Of a stretch of 6,994 bases of DNA, positions 1-4,885 are shown piece by piece. The notes below the pieces were generated by a model, which saw only the letters and a program-made list of their open reading frames with translations, made no database searches and had not been told where the DNA came from. The first letter of the stretch is position 1. Each line of letters begins with the position of its first letter. The DNA is from a bacterium (GTDB lineage: Bacteria; Planctomycetota; JACOTG01; JAUIME01). Made by a program: the position numbers and the translations under genes. Location of the stretch: the NCBI GenBank assembly GCA_030433195.1, contig JAUIME010000268.1:1-6994 (forward strand), read 5' to 3'.

Positions 1-1
1 G

Positions 2-706
2 GGCGACGAGCTCTTGCCCGCGGGGTCGACGCCGTCCGGCGTGCGGATCGTCGATTCGAACTCGCCGATGCTCGCGGCCCTCGTCGCGCGCGACGGCGGG
101 GTCGTTCGGTTCGACGGGATCACGCCCGACGGTCGCGAGTCGGTCGAAGCGGCGATCGCCGATTCCGCCGAAGACATCGTGCTCATCTCGGGCGGATCGT
201 CGGTCGGGGCGGAGGATCATGCGCCGATCGTGGTCGCGGATCGCGGCGAGCTGCTCGCACACGGCGTCGCGATGCGCCCGTCGAGTCCCGCCGGGTTCGG
301 ACGGCTTGGCGATCGACTCGTGTTCCTGCTTCCCGGCAACCCGGTCTCGTGTTTGTGCGCGTACGACTTCTTCGCGGGGCCTGCGGTGCGCGCGCGCGGC
401 GGCCGTGCGTTCACGTTTCCGTATCAGACGTGCCGCGGCCTGTTGAGCGAGAAGATCTCGTCGGCCGTGGGGCGCGTCGATTACGTGCGCGTGCGCGTCG
501 ATCACGATGCCGACACGGCGGGGGATGCGGATGCGCGCTTGCGCGTCGAGCCGCTCGCCGTGCGGGGGGCGTCGCTCCTTTCGTCGACCACGCGCTCGGA
601 CGGTTTCGTGATCGTGCCGCGCGACAGCGAGGGGGCACCCGCGGGAGCGGAGGTCGTCGTTCACTTGTACGACGAGCATCTCGAGATTCACGACGGACGC
701 GACTAG
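2..706 (+). CDS. moeA: MoeA/Glp-type molybdopterin molybdotransferase, C-terminal part (5' end outside window)
   Basis: The frame is open from base 2, so the gene starts left of the window; 234 residues are visible. The first residues, GDELLPAG...SGVRIVDSNS, match the start of the MoeA catalytic domain (family consensus STGDEL..G...Y.SN). SGGSSVGAEDH (fragment residues 63-73) and LPGNPVS (110-116) are the other hallmark motifs of the MoeA/MogA/gephyrin fold. Residues from about 145 form the C-terminal beta-barrel domain (GASLLSST..SDGFVIVP). Known role of the family: insertion of molybdate into adenylylated molybdopterin in the cytoplasm. The loop that is KPGKP in E. coli MoeA reads RPSSP here (residues 92-96), which may be a subfamily trait. 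It is followed after 15 bases by a second moeA-type gene, so the two are probably co-transcribed. Family assignment is secure. Which of the two paralogues does which job cannot be read from sequence. Confidence 0.93.
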   Translation, partial: GDELLPAGSTPSGVRIVDSNSPMLAALVARDGGVVRFDGITPDGRESVEAAIADSAEDIVLISGGSSVGAEDHAPIVVADRGELLAHGVAMRPSSPAGFGRLGDRLVFLLPGNPVSCLCAYDFFAGPAVRARGGRAFTFPYQTCRGLLSEKISSAVGRVDYVRVRVDHDADTAGDADARLRVEPLAVRGASLLSSTTRSDGFVIVPRDSEGAPAGAEVVVHLYDEHLEIHDGRD

Positions 707-721
707 CGGAGCCGCAGCACC

Positions 722-1405
722 ATGGGACGCGAACAGCGACAGTTCCTCGACGTCATCGATCGCGACGAAGCCGAGCGCAGGTTCCGCGCCGTGTTGCGTC
801 TCGACCCGCTTGGCGTCGAATCGATCGCGATCGGCGAAGCGCTCGGGCGCGTGCTCGCGTCCGACGTGACGTCGCCGGTCGACGTGCCGTGCTTCGACCG
901 ATCGAACGTCGACGGGTTCGCGGTGCGCGCGGCCGATACGTTCGGCGCGAGCGAGGACCGTCCGGCACGACTCGCGATCCTCGAGGAATCGATTCCGACG
1001 GGCGTGTCGCCGCAGTCCGAGGTTGTCGACGGCACCGCGATGATGATCGCGACGGGCGGCATGGTGCCGCGCGGTGCGGATGGCGTGGTGATGGTCGAGC
1101 ACACGCGCGTCGACGGCGATACGCTGATCGTGACGCGGCCGATCGCGCCGGGTGCCGCCGTGAGCTTCGCGGGTTCGGACATCGGGCGCGGCGAGACGGT
1201 GCTCGGCGCGGGCGAACGGCTTACGTCGCGCGAGACGGGTGTGATTACGGCCGCGTGTCGCGATCCTGTCGACGGGCGACGAGATCCTCGCGCCCGGCGA
1301 GCCGATGCGCCCGGGGCTCGTCTACGATTCGAACGGCGCGATCCTCGCCGATGCGGTGCGCGAGCTCGGCGGCGAGCCGATCGCGCTCGGGATCGTGCGC
1401 GATGA
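722..1405 (+). CDS. moeA: MoeA-PBP fusion protein, N-terminal fragment (frame broken near 1250)
   Basis: ATG at 722 follows a CGGAG ribosome site (707-711) and lies 15 bases after the upstream moeA stop. Residues 1-176 are the N-terminal MoeA domains. They include FDRSNVDGFAVRAADT (58-73), which corresponds to PPFDNSAMDGYAVR in E. coli, then ATGGMVPRGADGVVMVE (110-126), DIGRGETVLGAGERL (153-167) and ETGVIT (171-176). After codon 176 (base 1249) homology stops, and the frame continues as arginine-rich, non-MoeA sequence to a stop at 1405. The true continuation, PRVAILSTGDEI, starts at 1251 in another frame. As read, this fragment lacks the catalytic MoeA domain and should not be active alone. 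It is either half of a pseudogene or half of an intact gene damaged by a sequence error. Confidence 0.85.
   Translation: MGREQRQFLDVIDRDEAERRFRAVLRLDPLGVESIAIGEALGRVLASDVTSPVDVPCFDRSNVDGFAVRAADTFGASEDRPARLAILEESIPTGVSPQSEVVDGTAMMIATGGMVPRGADGVVMVEHTRVDGDTLIVTRPIAPGAAVSFAGSDIGRGETVLGAGERLTSRETGVITAACRDPVDGRRDPRARRADAPGARLRFERRDPRRCGARARRRADRARDRAR
1242..1262 (+). other. Frame-disrupting deletion junction in the MoeA-PBP gene
   Basis: Upstream of about 1250 the MoeA frame is the one starting at 722; downstream of 1251 it is a different frame (codons CCG CGT GTC GCG ATC CTG, PRVAIL). In MoeA proteins, the segment equivalent to ETGVITA is followed by about 12 residues of helix end and strand, roughly the pattern LG...VPV.RR, before RVAILSTGDE. 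Here the two motifs abut directly. A net loss of about 35 bases would explain both the missing residues and the frame change. The junction reads CGGCCGCG (1248-1255), which fits deletion between short GC-rich direct repeats, but the second repeat copy cannot be seen. No slippery heptamer for programmed shifting is evident. Confidence 0.75.
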
Positions 1406-2684
1406 CGAAACCGCGCTGCGCGCCGCGCTCGCCGACGCGCTCGCGCGTGCCGACGCGGTGCTGCTTTCGGGCGGGACGTCGAAGGGCGAAGGCGATCTGT
1501 GCTATCGCGTCGTCGCGGATCTTCCGAAGCCCGGTGTCGTCGTCCACGGCGTCGCGCTGAAGCCCGGCAAGCCGATCTGCCTCGCGGCGACACGCGGCGC
1601 GGACGATCACGCACATCCCAAGCCGGTGGTGATCCTGCCGGGCTTCCCGACGTCGGCGATCTTCACGTTCCACGAGTTCGTGGCGCCGGTGCTGCGCGCG
1701 CTCGGCGGTCGCGGTCTCGCGACGCCCGAACGACTCGAGGCGACGATGCCGCTTCGCGTCACGTCCGACCGTGGGCGTACCGAGTACGTCCTCGTCGGAC
1801 TCGTCGAAGGCCCTGCGGGACTGGCCGCGTATCCGATGGGCAAGGGCTCCGGCTCGGTGACGACGTTCAGTCGCGCCGACGGGTTCGTCACGATCCCGCG
1901 CGAAGTCGAACGTCTCGACGAAGGCGCGCGCGTGTCGGTCACGGCGCTCGGCCGCGGCCTCGAGGCCGCCGATCTCGTCGTCATCGGGAGCCACTGTCTC
2001 GGTCTCGATCGATTGCTCGCGCACGTGCGCCGACGCGGCCTGCGCGTGAAGGCGATGGCCGTCGGTTCGACGGGCGGTCTCATCGCGGCGCGACGCGGTG
2101 AATGCGACATCGCGGGCATCCACCTTCTCGACGACGCGACCGACGAGTACAACCGCGCGTTCGTGGGGGACGATCTCGAGCTCGTGAAGGGCTATCGACG
2201 TCGCCAGGGCGTCGTGTTCCGCGCCGACGACCCGCGATTCCACGACGTGCCGAGCGCGAACGCGGAGCCCGACGAAGCCGCCGTCGTCGCGCTCGTCGAT
2301 CGACTTCTCGACGACGCATCGTGCCGCATGGTGAATCGCAATCGCGGCAGCGGCACGCGGATTCTCGTGGATCGTCTGCTCGGCGATCGCCGGCCACCCG
2401 GCCTCCACGTCGAGGTCAAGTCGCACAACGCCGTCGTCGCCGCTGTCGCGCAGGGGCGCGCCGACTGGGGCGTCGCCATCGAGACCGCAGCCCGGGACGC
2501 CGGTCTCGGCTTCGTCCCGCTCCGCGACGAGGAGTTCGACTTCGCAATCCCGCCGGCGAGGCTGAAGCGCCCCGGCGTCGTCGCGTTCCTCGAAGTCTTG
2601 CGCGATCCCGCCGTACGAGAAGAGCTACGCCAGTCCGGTTTCGAAAGTCCCGATTCGCGAGGAGCGGAGTCGGGCGAACCCTAG
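1305..2684 (+). CDS. moeA: MoeA-PBP fusion protein, C-terminal fragment: MoeA catalytic domain plus PBP_like domain
   Basis: This is the continuation of the 722 gene in another frame. MoeA homology already begins at 1251 (PRVAILSTGDEILAPGEP), before the first ATG at 1305, and the frame is closed upstream by TGA at 1242-1244. Counting from 1305, motifs are SGGTSKGEGDL (55-65), HGVALKPGKP (81-90), LPGFPTSAIFTFHEF (111-125; LPGNP in classical MoeA) and the C-terminal barrel to about 218. From about residue 222 (DLVVIGSHC..GLD) to 450 is a periplasmic-binding-protein-like domain of the PBP_like type (PF12727 by recognition). It carries GSTGGLIAARRGECDIAGIHL, MVNRNRGSGTRI and KSHNAVVAAVAQGRADWGVAIE. 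There is no signal peptide, so the domain is cytoplasmic; binding of molybdate/tungstate or a pathway ligand is an inference. Joined to the 722 fragment, the protein is about 653 residues, close to the usual size of such fusions. Independent initiation at 1305 lacks a convincing ribosome site. Confidence 0.88.
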   Translation: MRPGLVYDSNGAILADAVRELGGEPIALGIVRDDETALRAALADALARADAVLLSGGTSKGEGDLCYRVVADLPKPGVVVHGVALKPGKPICLAATRGADDHAHPKPVVILPGFPTSAIFTFHEFVAPVLRALGGRGLATPERLEATMPLRVTSDRGRTEYVLVGLVEGPAGLAAYPMGKGSGSVTTFSRADGFVTIPREVERLDEGARVSVTALGRGLEAADLVVIGSHCLGLDRLLAHVRRRGLRVKAMAVGSTGGLIAARRGECDIAGIHLLDDATDEYNRAFVGDDLELVKGYRRRQGVVFRADDPRFHDVPSANAEPDEAAVVALVDRLLDDASCRMVNRNRGSGTRILVDRLLGDRRPPGLHVEVKSHNAVVAAVAQGRADWGVAIETAARDAGLGFVPLRDEEFDFAIPPARLKRPGVVAFLEVLRDPAVREELRQSGFESPDSRGAESGEP

Positions 2685-2688
2685 GAGG
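2683..2688 (+). promoter_or_regulatory. Shine-Dalgarno AGGAGG overlapping the upstream stop codon
   Basis: The TAG stop of the MoeA-PBP frame (2682-2684) overlaps a full consensus AGGAGG that sits four bases before ATG 2693. Ribosomes finishing the upstream gene would end on this site, which suggests translational coupling. It also decides the start of the MORN-CAP gene, because the next in-frame ATG (2717) has no such site. Confidence 0.75.
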
Positions 2689-2692
2689 CGAG

Positions 2693-4198
2693 ATGCGTCG
2701 AGCCTGTTCGCTATCGATGCAAACGCTGTGGGGCGCCGTTCTACTTGCGGCTTCGAGTTTCGCGCTCGCCGGTGAGGTCGTCGAGACGTATCCCGACGGG
2801 TCGGTTCGGTTACGCTACGAGACCGATGACGAGGGGCGTGCGCACGGCGCGTTCACCGAGTACTACGAAAGCGGCGAGTTGCGGGTCGTCACGAAGTATC
2901 GGGCGGGCTTGCGCGATGGAGGCTACACCGAGTACTTCGAGAACGGAAAGATTCGGGTGCGGTCGCGGTATCGCGCCGACGAACGGACGGGGAACCACAG
3001 CGAGTACTACGAGAACGGTCGCGTACGGTTGAGCGCGATGTACCGCGCCGACGTGTTGAACGGCGACTGGATCGAGCGCTATCCGAACGGCGACAAGAAG
3101 GTCGAGGCGGAGTACGAGGACGGCAAGCTCGACGGTCGGTCTCGTGCGTGGGACGAAGGTGAGATCCCCACGGTAACGGCTTCGTATCGAGCGGGAGTCT
3201 TGCACGGGGAACGACGGTTCTGGGACGACGGGCGCGTGCTGTCGAACCAGCGGTGGGAGGAGGGGCGGATCGCCGAGCTCGAGGGCGTCGCGCCGTATCC
3301 GGTTTCACGTGTGGCGCTCATGGCGGGGCTGCATCGCATTCGCGAGGCGCCGGTTCCCGAAGACGAAGACGCCGAGCATCGCGATCGTCGCCTCGCGCTC
3401 ATACGATTGCGGGAGTACCGGTTTCTGTGCGGTCTCGCGTACGACGACGTCGTGCTCGACGACGACTTCAACCGCCACTGCGCGGATGCCGCGCGCGTGT
3501 GTCGGGATCTCGGCTACATCACGCATTTCCCGAAGAACCCCGGGTGGCCTGCCGACGACTTTCGCTCGGCGTACCGGGGAGCGTCGAGCTCCAACCTGTA
3601 CCAAGGCTATGGCCAGCGGTCGCCGATTCTCCCGCACTCGGTGGACGCCTACATGGACGACTCCGATCCGAGCAACATCGACAAGGTCGGGCACCGGCGT
3701 TGGTGCCTGAATCCGGAGATGAAGCGCACGGGGTTCGGCGCCGCGGACGGATTCTGCGCCATGTGGTCGATCGATTCGGGGCGCGCTTCGGTGCCCGAGT
3801 TCGACTTCGTGTGCTATCCGCCCCGCGGCTACGCGCCGAACGACTACTGGAGGCGGAACACCGCGTGGAGTGTTTCGTTCGATGCGAGTCGTTACCCGGC
3901 CGGCAGCGGCTCCGATCTCGAGATCAGCGTGCGAGCGTTCGACGACGAGTTTCGCCCCGCGGGTGATCCGCTGCCGCTCGAGAACGTGCGGCTCGACTCG
4001 GAGACGATCGGCAGTCTGCCGTGCATCATCTTTCGGCCCGTCGGACTCGATCGATCGCATGACGCTCGGTACTGGGTCGAGATTCGAGGGCTCGGTGAAC
4101 GAGCCGGCGAGCCGGCCCGGATCCGGTACCTCGTGCACGTCCTCGAACGCCTCGACGTATTCTCACGAGAAGAGGCTCGTGAGCGCGAGCGTGAGTAG
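2693..4198 (+). CDS. Secreted MORN-repeat / CAP (SCP) domain protein
   Basis: 501 residues. Residues 1-26 look like a Sec signal peptide: basic RR start, hydrophobic LWGAVLLAASSFALA, probable cut after ALA. Residues 28-195 are seven tandem repeats of about 24 residues of the MORN_2/YwqK type, each with the pattern EYY..G..R....Y..G...G. From about 234 to 380 is a CAP/SCP-like domain: LREYRFLCGL (239-248), LDDDFNRHCADAAR (255-268), YITHFP with His278, SSNLYQGYG (299-307), then NIDKVGHRRWCLNP with His334 (328-341), TGFG (346-349) and AMWSID. The remaining C-terminal part, to 501, looks beta-rich and is not recognised. The usual CAP glutamates are not obvious, so enzymatic activity is uncertain. 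MORN_2 repeats commonly mediate protein or surface contacts, so an envelope-associated or exported binding role is an inference. The gene starts eight bases after the MoeA-PBP stop, but no functional link to molybdopterin synthesis is apparent. Confidence 0.85.
   Translation: MRRACSLSMQTLWGAVLLAASSFALAGEVVETYPDGSVRLRYETDDEGRAHGAFTEYYESGELRVVTKYRAGLRDGGYTEYFENGKIRVRSRYRADERTGNHSEYYENGRVRLSAMYRADVLNGDWIERYPNGDKKVEAEYEDGKLDGRSRAWDEGEIPTVTASYRAGVLHGERRFWDDGRVLSNQRWEEGRIAELEGVAPYPVSRVALMAGLHRIREAPVPEDEDAEHRDRRLALIRLREYRFLCGLAYDDVVLDDDFNRHCADAARVCRDLGYITHFPKNPGWPADDFRSAYRGASSSNLYQGYGQRSPILPHSVDAYMDDSDPSNIDKVGHRRWCLNPEMKRTGFGAADGFCAMWSIDSGRASVPEFDFVCYPPRGYAPNDYWRRNTAWSVSFDASRYPAGSGSDLEISVRAFDDEFRPAGDPLPLENVRLDSETIGSLPCIIFRPVGLDRSHDARYWVEIRGLGERAGEPARIRYLVHVLERLDVFSREEARERERE
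2849..3064 (+). repeat. Three 72-bp tandem units encoding MORN_2 repeats
   Basis: Repeat units 2, 3 and 4 of the MORN-CAP protein are still similar at DNA level. The motif GAGTACTACGA or GAGTACTTCGA recurs at 2858, 2930 and 3002, exactly 72 bases apart, and TATCG/TACCG plus GCC/GCG codons recur after each. Flanking units 1, 5, 6 and 7 keep only the protein pattern. This fits array growth by in-frame duplication, with the middle units being the most recent. Confidence 0.75.
4162..4183. terminator. Perfect 8-bp hairpin in the convergent gene overlap
   Basis: CTCACGAG (4162-4169) and CTCGTGAG (4176-4183) are perfect inverted repeats around a six-base loop. The hairpin lies inside the 36-base overlap of the two convergent genes and covers the stop codon of the minus-strand Clp-N gene (4163-4165). 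Its position suits a bidirectional transcription end. Neither side has a T-rich tract, so it is a candidate only. Confidence 0.35.
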
Positions 4199-4708
4199 GG
4201 CGACGACCGCGAGCATGATCACGAAGCGTCGCACCTGCCCGCGCCGGTCGCGCGGCGGGCGCCGATCCGCTTCGGCGATTCCGAGGATTTCGTAGACCGA
4301 GTCGAGCAGAGCGTCGGGATCGACTTCGACCGCTTCGAGTCCGTGCCGTGCTTCGCTGTTCTGCGTGCGAAGGAGTCCGGACAGAACGTGGATACTCTCG
4401 ATGCGTTCGGTACCGACATGATCCACATCCGCGATCGTCTCTTCGAGAGCGCGCACCATGTTGGGAGTGAACGGGAGCTGCCCGAGCGGATCGTCGAGGT
4501 CACCCACCGGCAATCGTGGTTGCAGATTCGCGTAGGCTGCTTCGGGGTCGAGATGCCGAGCGAGCGCCGTTGCCGCGGGCGTTTCGCGTTCGTTCAGCAA
4601 TGAGAGCAGCACGTGCTCGGTACCGACATAGTCGTGCCGAAGCCTCAGTGCTTCCTCGCGCGCTCGCGCCATCAACTGACGACTCTCGGGCTCGAATCGA
4701 TCGAACAT
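4163..4708 (-). CDS. Tail-anchored protein with two Clp-N repeats, no ATPase domain
   Basis: 181 residues. The start chosen is ATG 4708, because GAGGAG (4719-4714 on the minus strand) lies five bases upstream and because MFDRFEPESRQLM matches how ClpC/ClpB N-domains begin (MFERFT..AR..). A longer open frame to a TTG at 4792 reads as basic, non-homologous sequence. Repeat 1 (about 1-66) contains ARAREEALRLRHDYVGTEHVLLSLL. Repeat 2 (about 79-142) starts PFTPNMVRALEETIADVDHVGTE and ends ESIHVLSGLL. This is the double Clp_N fold that in ClpA/ClpC binds substrates and adaptors. A basic linker (149-161) leads to one hydrophobic segment (162-180) ending at the C-terminus, so the Clp-N domain is probably cytosolic and tethered to the inner membrane. 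There is no Walker motif. It could be a membrane-bound adaptor, substrate receptor or competitor of a Clp ATPase; this is inference. It converges on the MORN-CAP gene with a 36-base overlap. Confidence 0.85.
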   Translation of the reverse strand: MFDRFEPESRQLMARAREEALRLRHDYVGTEHVLLSLLNERETPAATALARHLDPEAAYANLQPRLPVGDLDDPLGQLPFTPNMVRALEETIADVDHVGTERIESIHVLSGLLRTQNSEARHGLEAVEVDPDALLDSVYEILGIAEADRRPPRDRRGQVRRFVIMLAVVALLTLALTSLFS

Positions 4709-4762
4709 GCGCACTCCTCGCGAGGCCCGCTCGACACCGTCGCCGAGACGCCGCCTGTTCGG

Positions 4763-4792
4763 ATTGTCGCCGGAATCGATCCGCTTCGTCAA
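4763..4792 (-). promoter_or_regulatory. Sigma70-like promoter for the Clp-N gene
   Basis: On the minus strand TTGACG (4792-4787; 5 of 6 to the -35 consensus) is followed after 18 bases by GACAAT (4768-4763; 4 of 6 to TATAAT). The start point would fall near 4756, giving a leader of about 48 bases before ATG 4708. It lies directly downstream of a hairpin that could end the hydrolase transcript, so the order terminator, promoter, ribosome site, ATG is coherent. Found by eye only. Confidence 0.45.
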
Positions 4793-4795
4793 CAG

Positions 4796-4838
4796 CGGAC
4801 GGCCGCGGCGGCTCGAGGAAAGCCGTCGCGACCGTCCG
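4796..4838 (-). terminator. Long hairpin after the serine hydrolase gene, terminator-like
   Basis: An 18-base inverted repeat (4796-4813 with 4821-4838) encloses a seven-base loop. Sixteen of the 18 positions are Watson-Crick pairs; in RNA of either strand one of the other two is a G-U wobble and one is a C-A mismatch. It starts 47 bases past the hydrolase stop codon, outside any gene. No T-rich run follows on either strand (CTGTTG on the minus side), so it is not a textbook intrinsic terminator. It might instead be a 3' stabilising structure or a protein site. Confidence 0.5.
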
Positions 4839-4885
4839 CGGGGAACGATCGTTTGCCGGAGCGAAGCGTCGTGTCGTTGCGCGGG

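Noticed and set aside
1242..1262. Programmed ribosomal frameshift in the MoeA-PBP gene
   Set aside because: No slippery heptamer or stop-codon-stimulated site is visible, and a frameshift would not account for the roughly 12 missing conserved residues.
349..1560. Long open frame of 403 codons on the plus strand over both moeA genes
   Set aside because: Its translation is dominated by Arg/Ala/Gly with no recognisable motif, and it overlays two frames with clear MoeA homology. It is a GC-rich shadow frame.
1245..2426. 393-codon open frame on the minus strand opposite the MoeA-PBP gene
   Set aside because: The product is Arg/His/Glu-rich and mirrors conserved MoeA-PBP codons on the other strand. 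It has no ribosome site or known motif.
2649..2674. Inverted repeat CCCGATTC / GAGTCGGG near the end of the MoeA-PBP gene
   Set aside because: It has only 8 pairs with one wobble, a 10-base loop inside coding sequence and no T-tract. This is expected by chance at this GC content.
2102..2692. Upstream extension of the MORN-CAP frame to base 2102
   Set aside because: The extension is arginine-rich and lies inside the conserved PBP domain. The AGGAGG site and signal peptide place the start at 2693.
4709..4792. Longer Clp-N protein starting at a TTG at 4792
   Set aside because: The extra 28 residues lack Clp-N similarity, and the region contains the promoter-like hexamers. ATG 4708 has a good ribosome site and matches the family N-terminus.
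4844..4853. 10-base palindrome AACGATCGTT in the intergenic gap
   Set aside because: CGATCG cores occur many times in coding parts of this window. There is no second copy or promoter alignment to suggest an operator.
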